Assembly: GCA_021613335.1 (NCBI GenBank)
Contig: JAJTWR010000290.1
Coordinates: 624,001 to 688,000 of the forward strand
Direction of reading: 5' to 3'
DNA: 64,000 nucleotides
From: Whitmania pigra
Lineage: Eukaryota; Annelida; Clitellata; Hirudinida; Haemopidae
Position numbers and translations under genes: made by a program. The notes under the pieces are model-generated. The model was not told the DNA's origin. It saw nothing but the letters and a program-made list of their open reading frames with translations, and ran no database searches. Each line of letters starts with the position of its first letter. Position 1 is the stretch's first letter. This document shows positions 1 through 14,690 of the stretch, one piece after another.

Positions 1-147
1 GTATATTTTATGCTAAAAGCTTTAAGATTGAAATTGATGAATTTAAAGGCGAGTTTGCTATTGCTTCTGTGTTTATTTTTATGATTTGTGACCGGTTGTG
101 TTACTTTGCTTTTTTAATCATTTTGTATGTTTGTGTTAATATTACAG

Positions 148-239
148 AGGTTTTTCAGCAAGAGGTTACCCGGGTAATGCACAGTCACCAACCTGGCTTT
201 GAATTTTGGTCATATGTGAGAGAGTTGATAGATAATTGA
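148..239 (+). CDS. 3' terminal exon of an unidentified gene
   Basis: A reading frame opens after an acceptor (attacag, ending at 147) and stops at TGA 237-239. It gives about 29 residues that look like a real C-terminus, with HQPGFEFWSYVRELIDN at the end. The rest of the gene would lie left of the window. The composition (aromatic, charged, no low complexity) differs from the flanking AT-rich DNA. I do not recognise the family. It faces POLR3B tail to tail. Confidence 0.4.
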
Positions 240-968
240 GTCTGTTGAGAGTCTGTGTCACTCCATGTCTCTTCATGTTGAATCTACTGATTTCCCATTT
301 ACCCTATTTCATTAAGATAACAAAATAATTATTTACTTAAAAAGTAATCATTTTTTCTTAGTATCATCTTATCAAATAATTGCACAAGTGTTATGAGACA
401 GAAACTGAATGTATCTATTTCAATTAAATTAAAATGCATAATAAGTAATAAAATAAAACTCACAGAAGTAAGTGCATGTTCAAAACCTTGAGTTATTTCA
501 CTTTTGCTAAAGTGACTTCGTACATCAAAATTATTTATGGTGGTTCTTGGTGATTCTAGTTCTCTAAGAAGCTAAATGAAATTAAACATTATTACATCAC
601 ATTATTAGACAACATATCTCTTCATTCAAAGCAGCTCAATAATTATTTAAGTAAACTCAAATCCAATTGAGACTCACAAACTGCATGAAAAGTTTTATAA
701 CCTTTCAGAATTTTAAAATCATTGAGATAGAGGGGGAAATTGTTATGCAAACAGAAAATTAAAAGAGGCAGTCATTTCAAAGACTCATAAGAAGAACAAA
801 GATACTGATAATTTAGTTATCAAAACTTATAATATGTAATGATGTTGAAAATACTATTTTACATCCGGCAGATTATGTTCGTATAAAACCCATTTTTGTG
901 AAATAGGCATCTCTAACTTTATCATAAACGAGTATATTTCGAAAAATATTTCGGTAAGAGTCTTACAC
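240..968. other. non-coding gap
   Basis: AT-rich sequence with no supported exon. It is probably the 3' UTR of the left-edge gene together with an intron of POLR3B. No repeat or RNA gene is evident. Confidence 0.4.
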
Positions 969-3127
969 TGTTAATTAGGCTCTTAAACTTGTCCTCAAAA
1001 ATTAGAGACAGAAGCTGGCCATCAAGTTCAAACCTTTTATTGCCAAGAAAGTCCATGTCAGTCAAATGGCCAGTTTGCTTTGCCTTTATAATCCTTCTTG
1101 CCATGAGACCCAAGTATATGGCCTTACTTGTGAAGTCCCACTTCACTACCTGTTGATAACAGGTCATATAATTTCTCAACGTTAAGGTTGTAAACAGAGC
1201 TTTTTATCATAAACGTGGAAAAAAGTGGAATGTCTTACAGGAATGTGGCACAGTATTATGCTCTGAAATATTTCGAGAACATAATTAGCCCTCTTGCTTC
1301 TGGCCTCTGCAGTGTCTCCACCAAATGTCTTTGAGCTTAATTTACTTGAAAGATACGTCAATGCCTATAGATAATAGAATTATTATAATAGCGAACTATC
1401 ACGATCTATTCTACAAAGTAAACTTTCATTAAAATTCAGTATTTTTAGACAATTCACCTGTGCTTGTGTAAAGATCTTAAGCTGTTGCGCCATTTTAAAA
1501 CTTGGAGACAGATACAAGTTACAAAAATCACCCTCTCCCACCAACTGTGTAATTGATAAATCATCTTCAATACCCATCGCTTTGAACGCCACACACAATG
1601 GAATATCCTGAAAGTTAATTAAAATCAAATTAAATCTTAACACTGTCATCGGATATTAACGTTTATAATTCACAAATTTAATTAATTAAAATAAAATATT
1701 AAAAATCTTACCTCTGTAAAGGAATTGTGACAGAGAACCAAAGATCTGTCTCCCAGCAAGCTTAGGTGGGTTTTTGTCTTTAATTCCACTGTACAGCTGT
1801 AATGTAATAATTACTTTAATACACTTTTTAATATTAATACTTAATATACTTTTAATATATTTGCATTTCCTTATAAAACATTTTGATAAACCAAATTAAT
1901 TACATGATTTGTGAAACTAAATGCTATTTGAATCAGCATCTTACCTAGTTGCAGAGCAGCACAGTCTTCCCTTCTTATCATACTCCATGATCATCCTGTT
2001 CTTAGACATTTGCTCATGAATTAAAATCACCTTCTCTGTACCATTGACAATGTAATAACCACCAGGATCCAGAGGGCACTCCCTCAGCTCATATAATTCT
2101 TCTTCTTTCTTACCATGCAAAATGCAATGTAGGCTTCTCAACATAATTGGCAACCTGATTGTCAAAATTAAGCCATTGTTAATAAGCAATGTAAAATACT
2201 GAAGTAAGCCCTCTCTTAAATCAGGTAACTACTAATACATTGATACTTGAAACCACGAACTGTAATAACTCACTTTCCTATACAGACATTTTTCGCTATT
2301 GTCCATAAACCTTTGCATGTGTATTCAATGTCGACATTTATTGGGGCCGAATAAGTTAAGTTTCTCAGTCGACACTACAGACGGAATAATTGTATTTTAA
2401 AATACTGCTTATTTACCAATTTGGAAATTCTTCCATTCAATAAAAGGCATGGCATGTAATGATTAAAAGCTATGCAAGAACTATGCAAACACTAAGTTTT
2501 TACAATAATTGAAGTTAGTGTAAATAAATAAAGTAAAATTATATATGATCCTACTTCTTGAGGGGTAATCCTCTTGGCACCAGATAATTCGTTCTCTTCA
2601 GGAGTCCCTACTCTCACACTTGTGAACCTTGAGCAATAACAAAAGCGATATTAACTCATTATTAATTCCCTCAATCAAGTAAACACAGTGTTTCTCAATA
2701 TGATATATGCTACTTAATGACTTACATTATAATTAATATAATAATACATGGATATATGAATTTGTTTCATGAAATTTTAAACTTACTTTAGCATAAATGA
2801 TGCATGTTCAGTACTCCTTACTATGCTGTTGGCCTTTACAATGTCTTTTATCTACAAGGTTAGAAAACCACCTAGATTACCTAATGAGCTAATCAAACTT
2901 TCAGTGATTTTAAGCACACTGGTTGGTGCTTGAGCAAACTTTCCACTTAATATTGTGATTCGCAAAGGATGATAAAGTTTACATATCGCATCATTTCGAA
3001 CAAAAATTCAGTTATAACTTGCCCCAGTTTCAACAAAATGGTTAAAAGATTGTATGTGCTCATTGACCAAACCCGTAGTTTCCAAGAAGGACTGCACAAG
3101 AGATTTTCTGTCTGTACCGGGAAGATA
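969..3127 (-). CDS. POLR3B: RNA polymerase III subunit RPC2, N-terminal half (partial)
   Basis: This is the second-largest subunit of RNA polymerase III, which makes tRNA, 5S rRNA and U6 in the nucleus. Exons in transcription order: 3127-3023, 2851-2786, 2627-2555, 2374-2274, 2154-1945, 1796-1712, 1607-1458, 1335-1239, 1149-969. Phases agree across the junctions. Diagnostic peptides are [15 protein letters not shown] (protrusion), [20 protein letters not shown] (lobe), FKAMGIEDD and [18 protein letters not shown], all collinear with the RPC2 N-terminus and closer to it than to RPB2 or RPA2. The first exon (about 30 residues) was not found. The catalytic half lies beyond the left edge. The donor after the 3127-3023 exon is GC (gcaagt) rather than GT. 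Confidence 0.93.
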
Positions 3128-3455
3128 CTGTCGCAAAAGAAAAACTTATATTTCCATCTTGTAAGAAATAAATTTTCAACAAACTTTATGGTCCCCTGCA
3201 GCTTCAAGTTCCATGCTTAAATTAATTGTCTATTACTTTCCGGCACCAAATTAGCCGATTTTTAAATTGTTTGTATTTTGGAATTAAAAGAGTTCTTAAA
3301 AGATTACAAGTGATGTTAATTTTATTGCTTTATTAAAAATAAATTTTGAAATAATTTAAAATTTAATGTGTTTTTAAATTATTATTTAATTATTATGGTT
3401 ATTTTGAAGCGACTTAAGGAAATAAATAGCAACAGATATCGAGGGCTTGGATAAA

Positions 3456-3507
3456 GTCCAAATCATCTCAGTTATGCAAAGGACCATAATCAAATAAATA
3501 AATAAAG
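3456..3507 (+). repeat. short interspersed repeat with AAAT tail, copy 1
   Basis: The core, an AAGTCCAAATCATCT-like start followed by AGTTATGCAA and an A-rich (AAAT)n tail, recurs at about 9392-9446 (+) and 32467-32523 (-). It looks like the 3' end of a retroposon, with differences between copies expected of old insertions. Confidence 0.6.
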
Positions 3508-3611
3508 AGGGCTTGGATAAAAATTTGGTATTTTGACCGATTTCTTAAGCGAACCGATGGATATGCCTCAATCCTCATCTATAAAACCTATGGAAAGGGG
3601 TCATCATAAAA

Positions 3612-3715
3612 GTGTGCGCCCGCATAGCCTAAGGATTAAGGCTGCGCCTCCCATGATGTATTCGAACCCCTTTGCGGGAGAAGCACTTCTAGATCAGAGG
3701 ATTGTAAATGATGCA
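3612..3715 (+). repeat. tRNA-derived SINE head
   Basis: It has a tRNA-like A box (TAGCCTAAGGATTAAGG) and B box (ATTCGAACCC), with GCCCGCA and TGCGGGA able to form an acceptor-like stem. The T arm does not pair and the anticodon arm is poor, so this is a SINE or tRNA pseudogene rather than a working tRNA gene. Confidence 0.5.
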
Positions 3716-4424
3716 AAGCCAATCAGATAGCGTTATACCTGTCTTGACGTTGTATTGAAGTTAACGAACAGTATTTCTGATCAATGAAGATCCCCAAAAG
3801 TACTTAAGTAATCAAAAGCAAATTTAACTCAAATTTTAAGATTTTTCAAAGCTAATGGATACTGGAGGAACTTTTCTAGGACCTAATGTGGACTGTGAGC
3901 AGAGACGAATAGCAAGATCAGGAATTGATTATGAGGTTATCTGGACTTTGTGATACATATCAAAATTATTGATTCACCAAGTTATGCTGAGAAGTCCTCA
4001 TTATAACAAATTTTGTTTAATGATACATTTTTGTTATTCCTCACGAAAGACATTATTGAAATCCTAATACTACCAAAACAATGAGCTCTCTTTTTCTGTT
4101 AATTGGCAAGCTTGCAGCTTGGCTGAACTCCTAGTTACTTTATTTCTTGGATTTTAACCATCTCATGCTATTGTAGTGATTTCTTATGTCTTAAATGTAG
4201 TTTAACGGTCTGACAACCAACGACTAGTATTTACGAATGAATAAATGTCTTTTGGTTATGACAGTATTTATATGACAGCATAATTTAGAATCAATAAGCT
4301 GGGTTATTTTGAGAAATTATTTAACAATTATCAATATCTTTTAATATTTCATTTAATGTCAATCTTAACTAATCTAAACACTCCTAAAGCATGTATCACA
4401 TTGAAACAAAATGTGCAACCCTGA

Positions 4425-7609
<3,185 letters not shown>

Positions 7610-7899
7610 CTAATCAGACTTTTGATTAATAATAAAATAATATTTGAAAATGGTAGCAGTAATAATAACTGTAATGATGTAGGGTAAGGTTAATAAAAGT
7701 TATCAAGAGTTATCGTAATTTACGAATTTCGATATTTCCTTAGATAAAAGTAAATGAATTGTTAAAAGTTGTAACAAATCAAAACAAACTTATCGCAAAT
7801 TGAATCTAAGGCCTCACAGTTACAAAAAGTGGCTAGCAAATGACTTCTCTCTCCTTTTGCATTTTCGTACTCGCAAAAACAAAGAGAATCCCTACTAGT

Positions 7900-8100
7900 G
7901 AACCGTGTCATAATGACTTGTCTTCCGCCAGCAGACACCTATATAATGGTAAAAGCCTAGTCTCTAACGTGGCTGAAGTTAGCAGACACTCACATTTATT
8001 TCTTAATGCGAAGATTCAAATTATAATATTTGGAAACTACGTTACAAATGCTTTTTAAAAATGTTCATATCTCAATCAACAGAAGACTTTTTTTTTTAAA
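7900..8100 (+). repeat. left outer inverted repeat of the 8-kb mobile nest
   Basis: About 190 bp (for example CTTCCGCCAGCAGACAC and TATAATATTTGGAAACTACG) match, in inverse orientation and with scattered substitutions, the segment at about 15745-15940. The arms are about 7.6 kb apart. Weaker similarity may run outward to about 7824 and 16018. No target duplication could be read. Confidence 0.7.
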
Positions 8101-8356
8101 TTATTTGAAAAAACATAAATAAAAGTACAGAAATAAAACATTAAGCTTCAGTATTTAAATTTATGTAAATAATAATTTATTTGTGTAGAAATACGTAAGT
8201 CTAAATATTTATAACATTATTACACACCCAGAATCATCGCTACTTTCTAATAAACCAAACTTTCAAAATAAACACGGTCCGGAAAAACCACGCAACTCGA
8301 ACTCTACAAATAATTTATCAACTTTTATTGTGTATCGTGACGAATACAATTGTGAT

Positions 8357-8365
8357 GGCAACATG
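8357..8365. repeat. 9-bp target-site duplication, left
   Basis: GGCAACATG directly precedes the left inverted repeat of the Merlin element and is repeated exactly at 11289-11297. Confidence 0.92.
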
Positions 8366-8759
8366 GGTAAAACCGTCCGAGCTGCACACAGCCTTAATGA
8401 GATGAAAAATAAGAGACATAGCTCCACCCCATAAACAAAATTAGCTCCACTTAATTAAGGGTTTACCGATATGTCGCGAGGTGTCTCTACTAAAACTTTA
8501 AAAATTTGACATGACTAGATGTCTTTGACAAATGTACATTATTTTGAATAATATAAAAATATAGCACGATTATCTATTATAAAGTGATTGGGAAAAACAT
8601 TTTCATCAGTACTTAGTAGTAGGAGCTTGCAATTCTAATAGTTTATGATGAGATGATATGCGACCAATGTTCTCTAACTTCTTATCAGTGTGCGCGATAA
8701 AACTACAGTTTTGAGCGGCACATTTTTATGCTTGAGCTTATTGGGTAGCCCTGAAAACG

Positions 8760-9203
8760 GTTGTTTTGGATCACAAGACAATATTTCCTCAGACGGGATA
8801 GTATTCCCGGATAAGTTACGCTGGAAACAGGAGTACCTGTTCCCAAGGCTATGCCAAAGGAACTGATCCAGTTATGATTCTATATGAATGTCTGAGATGC
8901 CACGCATCCTCTTAAACTTGTCTTTAGCTCACCTCCACAAGTTCTCAACCACGTTTGGAGCGACAAACCGAGTGGTTCACTGTGGCATGTGCTAAAGCCG
9001 ACATAACAAGAACATACAGAAGCTTGCGTCAAAGAACAAATTCCAATGTGCCTCAAGAAGGAAGGAGGTTCTAATTTCCAGACTCTGAGTTGAAAAATAT
9101 GCTCTGAATCAACATCTGTTTCTCTTAAAAAAAACATCAGGTGTGCCCTCAGGAAGATGAAATGTCCGGCACAGTCTGTCCTGAGGAAAGAAATTAGATT
9201 CAA
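8760..9203 (-). pseudogene. Merlin (IS1595/ISXO2-type) transposase remnant
   Basis: Across a frame change the minus strand reads VAPNVVENLW, then a stop, then AKDKFKRMRG and SYLDQFLWH. This matches the end of ISXO2-like DDE transposases, where an N/E-containing segment and a Y-L-x-E/Q-F-x-W block close the catalytic core. Stops and at least one frameshift make it inactive. The catalytic family is inferred from the motif pattern together with the 9-bp target duplications. Confidence 0.6.
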
Positions 9204-9391
9204 AACAAATCTAAGATGAATCCATGCTTAGCAATCCGGCGATTATGGACATTATTTACATATGGATCTGCAAAAATCCTAGTCACTTAACAGAATCTTT
9301 AATCAAATTTTATTTATTTCATTATTAATATAATCCTATTATTATAATAATAAATATCGTTTCTTTTACATAACTAAAGCTAATTAACAAG

Positions 9392-9446
9392 TACAAGTCA
9401 TCTTAGTTATGCAACGAACCTTAACCAAATAAATAAATAAATAAAT
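9392..9446 (+). repeat. short interspersed repeat with AAAT tail, copy 2
   Basis: Same core as 3456-3507 (CATCTTAGTTATGCAACG) with a (AAAT)n tail, inside the Merlin element. Confidence 0.6.
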
Positions 9447-9959
9447 GGCGATAGCCCCTCATCGGTTATCTCGATCCTCAGAACTAATCGCCGACTTTGA
9501 AGTGAAAACGCCGACTTCCCACTTTGAAGTGAAATAGCCAAATTCCCACGGGTTGGGATTTTGAGTATTTATCTATAAAATGAAACAATTGTAGAAATAA
9601 TGTTGTTAATTGTTCTCAAGTGTAATAATAAGTTAAGTGATGATGATTATTATTATAAAATAAAACTCATTTTTTTTATTTTTATCATGCTTAATTTTTT
9701 TAAATAGTCTAATAATAACCATCATAAGCAGTATGGTCTCTAGTCGGGTCTTCAGCAAATTCAATCGTTTAGTATTTTGCGGAATTGCACGGGTATCATC
9801 AATGGTTGGCATATCGTTAACTTTCTTAAACTGAATCCGCAGATATCCGAAATTCATTGACAAACCCGCTCTCCTCAAAACTCTATCGGGCCTCTTTCCA
9901 TAAACATCGCTCGAACCCTTTTTTTCTTCTACAACCCTAGGTGTTATTTTTGATTCGCA

Positions 9960-10470
9960 CCTCACCTTCCTGCAATCACCTCACCTGGGCACATCCGTTC
10001 GCTACTATCCATCGTCACTTCTGCCCTTGAACATAGCCTCGTTCTCTCTCGTCTAGACCATTGTAATTCTCTTCTTTATGATACATCTGCCTTTAAAATA
10101 CATTTCTTACAACGTGTCCAAAATAAGTTTAACAAGCTTGTCTTTCTCAACCCCACCCTCAATAGTACGGACTGCCTGAAACAATTGCACTGGTTGCCGA
10201 TTCATATCGTATCATCTTCAAAATCGCCCTCATGACACATCACACTCTAGTGACATCCAGTCCACTTTATAGGTCGCCGCCAAACACATGATCACCCACC
10301 ATTCATCTTCAACCAATCAATAGGTCATCAATAGTCAACAGAAGCTTCTCTTATGCCTCCCCTCGTAAGAGCCTACCCATCTCTGGAGCTCTTCAAGCGT
10401 CACCTGAAGACTTCAAGGGACAACGAAAACACAGTCTTTCTGACGATATGCACATGGCAATATTATTGTT
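9960..10470 (+). pseudogene. LINE (non-LTR) ORF2 C-terminal fragment
   Basis: Translation gives LDHCNSLLYDTSAF, LQRVQNKFNKLV and CLKQLHWLPI, followed later by a Phe-Lys-rich tail. This is the conserved region after the reverse transcriptase in CR1/L2/Jockey-type LINEs (L-D-Y-C-N-S-L; L-x-R-V-Q-N; L-H-W-L-P). It is interrupted by frameshifts. A related ~65-bp segment (ACAATTGTAGAAATAATG-like) flanks it at 9553-9620 and 10488-10560 in direct orientation. Confidence 0.7.
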
Positions 10471-11288
10471 ATTACGAATTTCATCCCAATATTAAGACTC
10501 TTCTCACAGGGTGTTGAGCTTTTATTTATCAAATAAAATAATTGTAGAAATAATTTCGTTAATTGTTCTCTAACTGTGTTGTGGGGGACTCAAAAGTTTT
10601 TTCGACGGGTGAAGTGGCTTCCAGATGAAATTTTTGGATCGTCAATAATTGTGTAAATTACTGACACACAACAATAAGTATTTTAATTGAAAATTTACTG
10701 AGCAATCGAGGGGCCGAAGCGAGTTGAGAAAGCTGACCACTGGAGTGATGAGAGAATCCAATAATTGCTGGGCTGTAGCAATATTTTGTGTGCAATTGTG
10801 TGTGCTATGCGATGACCGAATGAACTACTGAACGATTCATTTCGATTACCGAGAGATTTCACTTATATGAAATAAAGCTAAATGTTATTTTTGGAGCATC
10901 CTTTCCAAAGATGCGTAATGAATAATAACGTGGATTTGTAGTGAGGCTGTAGTTAGGTTTCTTGTTTACATTGAATAATTTCGAGCAACAGTATTCCCAA
11001 CATTCATAGAGACATCTTGAGACATCTCGATAAGCCTCAAAACATTTTGACATAGATTTGCAAACATTTGTGACATTTAAAATTTATTTATTTATTTGCG
11101 TTATTAATGCTATTTTTTAAATAACTTAATATTATTTTTAAAGTACTATATTACCAATATGTATTGGGAAACACTTACTTTTAACCAATTTTAATCACTT
11201 TAGGTGGAGCTAATTTTGTTTGTGGGGTGGAGCTATCTCCCTTATTTTTCATCTCATTAAGGCTGTGTGCAGCTCGGACGGTTTTACC

Positions 11289-11297
11289 GGCAACATG
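11289..11297. repeat. 9-bp target-site duplication, right
   Basis: GGCAACATG, the exact partner of 8357-8365. Confidence 0.92.
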
Positions 11298-11971
11298 TAA
11301 ACTATTTATTGTCATTGTTAAATCTCATGAAAATCGCAGTTAATTTAGAGAGCTCGGAGATGACCAGATCATATTGTTCCACATAACTCTTGAGATGGAT
11401 TTCTGCAAAAATTATTTGTAATTTACGTTATCATACAGTTAATATTATATATATCTGGTTTTAAACGCTTATCTAACCTTCTCGACGATTGTAAAAGGTC
11501 ATTGAAAACTCGTGTCCAGAGACACCTAATTAGTGTGAGGAACTTTATCCTGGATAGGAAGTAGAGTTGTTTAATATTATTCAGTTACTGGTAAAATTAG
11601 TTTGACAAGTGTCAAGTTGCAAATAAAGTTGTAGACTAATCATTTTAATTAATCCTTCCATTAGGAAATCTTTAAGAGAGAATCATTGTTTGGGGTCATT
11701 TGCATAACAACTTTTTAAATATGTGAGTAACATAAAATTCAAAGTCTTCAGATGTCAGGTTACTAAGTTGTTTCTAGAAAAAAAATCAATTGAATCATTG
11801 GGCATTAACAACAACAAAATATTTATTGCAAACTTATCTTTTTGGATTGCAGTCAGAGAGATGAGCAAACCTGCATTAGCACTGACAGCAAAAACATTTA
11901 TCACAAGAATAGAATTAATCATCATAAAATAATATTATTACTAATACAATCATGACAATGCCACGACAATA

Positions 11972-13515
11972 TCACAATCTACCATGTTCGCAGTGCCATC
12001 CCCCCTGGTAAGCCACTTGACAGATGCAATAAATTTCTACATCAATTGTCCTTGGCAACCCTGATCTCCTGTGACCAGATTGTAACGGGATAAGTTCCTC
12101 ACTGGCGAAGATCTGTCTGATACCACTTCTCAGTCCTTCTTCATCGTAACTGCACATGCTGGGATCTATACCAAGACATAGTGTTAAAGCAAAAGCAATT
12201 GCATAGGGTCCACAGTCATAGGCATTTGATTGCTGTTGAACGTCATGTTGTAATAGTGTTAAAGACTTAGTGCAAAATGAGCGTCCCAAATACCACATCA
12301 GAAATTTGTCTCGGTCTTGGTATGAACTTCTCATACTATCATACACATCAATGTGGCTGTCGCTGCACCTTAAATTACTTATTGTGATCCAGTGAGATTT
12401 TTTCACATTGATTATCTGCACAAATTTTGATGTTGGGTATTCAATGGACGAATTGCGCCTTACACAACTTATAATTTCAGAATCAAAAAAACCGTCAATG
12501 TGTTCAAACTTGTTGGCCATGTAATACATGGCCATGTTGATATGCTCAGAGGTGAACCATTTTCTCCGGCTTGCCAGAATGTGGTGATATTTTTTCTTGT
12601 CGATGAATGGTTTGTCGGTCATTCTGGGGCTGGTCCTTGAAGCCTAGAAAAATTTTGTTTAGCAATAGCATTCTCACAAAGTATATTTTGGTTTGTAGTT
12701 GCATCTGTTTTTCATTTTAAACTACAGCAGTTTGGCACTTACCCTTCTTCCACTTGCCACCAACTGCACAACTCCATATGTGACTGGCTGTATATCAGAT
12801 GCCTGAAACATGGAAATTAACTGATTGCTTTCCATGACTTTTAATTTTAAAATGTTAAAATATCACTTGGTTCACATTTGTTTCTTTTGCATTCATCTTG
12901 ATTGTCTCATCATTTTGTAACATGTCCTGAAGTTGATAACAAAATTGAAAAACATTTGGCAAGGAAGAAATGCAACATGATTGTGATACATACTAAAATA
13001 TTTATTTAGACATTTTGAATGCCTTATGTAACCAAACCAACAACGCAATTATCCTGCTACTGAATATATAGAACCAATATCAAGAATGCTCCCTGGCAGT
13101 GCGGACTAGGTTCCGAACACCCCACATCATGATCATTACCATCACCGACACGCTAACACATGTATCATTACATAAGCTAAATTTTAGTAAATAAAAATGC
13201 TTGCCTTTTCCTGCACATTAAGTTCTGTCAAGAATGTCTCTTGCCTGGTGAGATTCATTTTCTGTTGAAACCAAAATTAATGATGGGATTATTTTATAAA
13301 TTAATTATCTGTAACTGCTAGAGATATCACCTTCTTAGGTTCAGGACCATCATCAGCAATAACAATGTCATCATCATCCTCTGTCTTAGACTGTATGCAA
13401 TAATCAATATGTATAATGCACTAAATTATTTCAAGAATAAATCTTACCAGTTCAAAATCCATTGGAGATATAATATCATTTACATAAATGGATTTGGAGC
13501 TTTTTTTTTCTGCCT
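11972..13515 (-). CDS. Ulp1/SENP-type (C48) cysteine protease, transposon-associated
   Basis: Exons in transcription order: 13515-13448, 13390-13331, 13261-13205, 12926-12867, 12802-12743, 12643-11972. Their lengths (60, 57, 60 and 60 nt for the inner ones) keep one frame. The last exon carries a C48 fold: KKSHWITIS (His), IDVYDSMR (Asp), LLQHDVQQQ (Gln) and NAYDCGPYA (Cys). A C-terminal YCICQVAYQGG segment and a W-H-x-x-C pattern in a shifted frame may be a decayed PHD finger. The 13261-13205 exon uses a GC donor. Stand-alone Ulp1 proteases of this sort are commonly carried by large animal DNA transposons. A possible further upstream exon lies at about 14155-14004. The true start was not found and the gene may be incomplete. 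Confidence 0.75.
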
Positions 13516-14003
13516 CTGCAAACTTCTTTGGCAATTTTTCCAATGGCTTTTACACATGCCTGTCATAAACATAAATGTGTTATAATCATTGAATTAAGAA
13601 AAATACTTCTTAGCTTTACTGTGCTGGGCTCCAGGCCTGAAGTTTCACAAAATCTATCAAGGAGCCCTCTGTTTAAGTCTCTGTAATTTATTATAAAATC
13701 ATCCAGTCTTGAATGGATCACCAAGTTCCTGTTATTCTTGAGGATCCATTGGCTTTTTTCCATGAGGCCTTAGGTTCTATTGTCTTTTGTGTAGGTCTTC
13801 ATTATAATTATTATATAATTACTAACAAGTTATAACTCAGTTAGAAACATTCCAGTCAAAAACCTGATTGGAACTACTTCTGTGGCGATTATATATTTCG
13901 GATAAACTCTGGTATGGTTTACCAGTTCCATGTCACCCAAGGTCTCCTTAAATATTATATTATGTTACATTTGTGGTTGTCGTATAACATTCAATATACT
14001 AAC

Positions 14004-14155
14004 CCTGCATCAAGTTTGTCCAAAATGGCAGAGTTGGCACAAAGTTCTTACAAAATTTGGCCATGAAATTAGGATGATAAAATCTATTTGCTTTTGCTCC
14101 AGAATTTACCAATTCTGCACGATCCATTTCACGTAAAAAATGTGGAATGAATTCA
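14004..14155 (-). CDS. possible upstream exon, MULE-NOF/transposase-like
   Basis: An open minus-strand stretch reads YSEFIPHFLREMDRAELVNS, then FYHPNFMAKFCKNFVPTLPF-W-T, and ends at a gttagt donor. A block of the form 'LPxW' after a long Lys/Phe-rich helix occurs upstream of Ulp1 domains in large animal transposon proteins (MULE-NOF type, from memory). It may belong to the same gene as the C48 protease, but an intermediate segment (13.56-13.95 kb) could not be joined in frame. Family assignment is tentative. Confidence 0.3.
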
Positions 14156-14216
14156 GAGTAGTATAATTGATGCTGAAATAGAATTATGATTGAACATGGA
14201 ATATAGTTATAATCAA

Positions 14217-14690
14217 TTACAAATTAAGCTCCGCCTAAAATGAGTAAAAGTAAATCTTTGATCCGTAATATTTTTAGGTATATCTCTTTTTAGGGAAAAT
14301 CGGTCCGCATATTTAGGCTCCGAATAGATCCGCTCAAGTGTTAGGGTAGGGTTATGGTTAGGATTAGGGGATAGGGTAGGGTTAGGGGATAGGGTAGGGT
14401 TAGGGGTTAGGGTAGGGTTAGGATTAGGGGATAGGGTAGGGTTAGGGGTTAGGGTAGGGTTAGGGTTAGGCAAAGCGTAAAATTTAAACACTCGATTGCT
14501 AATGTCAGACGTCAAGTATTTCCAAAATTATAATAAAACTTTATTAGAGACTTCTATGTAAATGACTTAATATATATTGCGGATAAAAGATTCACTTCTA
14601 CTCATTTTAGGCGGAGTTTAATTTGTTTAGGGGTGGAGCTTTATTTTTTCTTAGCATCTCATTCAAATGTGTGCGTCCGTCTCGAACGGT
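14217..14690. mobile_element. Merlin-related inverted-repeat element, left-truncated
   Basis: The right end (14590-14690) finishes with ...CGAACGGTTTTACC, the Merlin terminus seen at 11203-11288. Its inner part (CTCATTTTAGGCGGAGTTTAATTTG) is mirrored at 14217-14290 (ACAAATTAAGCTCCGCCTAA...). The outermost ~75 bp of the left arm are missing. The centre holds a telomere-like array. Confidence 0.6.
14339..14470 (+). repeat. telomere-like TTAGGG-variant array
   Basis: About 130 bp of variants TTAGGG, TAGGG, ATAGGG and TTAGGGG in a higher-order pattern (units of about 30 bp such as GGGGATAGGGTAGGGTTA). It lies between the arms of a Merlin-related element, so it is interstitial rather than a chromosome end. 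Confidence 0.9.

Larger units (their letters stand above)
8366..11288. mobile_element. Merlin-superfamily DNA transposon, 2,923 bp
   Basis: Terminal inverted repeats of about 90 bp (GGTAAAACCGTCCGAGCTGC...) occupy 8366-8455 and 11203-11288 and are almost identical. A perfect 9-bp target duplication (GGCAACATG) flanks them, which fits the 8-9 bp duplications known for Merlin. A broken IS1595/ISXO2-type transposase is read on the minus strand at 8.76-9.2 kb. The interior also carries a LINE fragment and the AAAT-tailed repeat, so other elements have landed inside it. The near-identity of the arms suggests recent movement, probably powered by a copy elsewhere. Confidence 0.85.

Noticed and set aside
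2969..3220. Plus-strand open frame across the POLR3B exon
   Set aside because: It is antisense to the exon encoding [16 protein letters not shown] and has no family features.
3612..3715. Functional tRNA gene
   Set aside because: The A and B boxes are present but the T arm does not pair and the anticodon arm is degenerate.
8880..9203. Intact 107-aa protein
   Set aside because: The frame is out of register with the transposase homology, which needs a frame change and crosses stops.
14213..14515. Minus-strand frame with Pro-Asn repeats
   Set aside because: Translation of the telomere-like array, not a protein gene.
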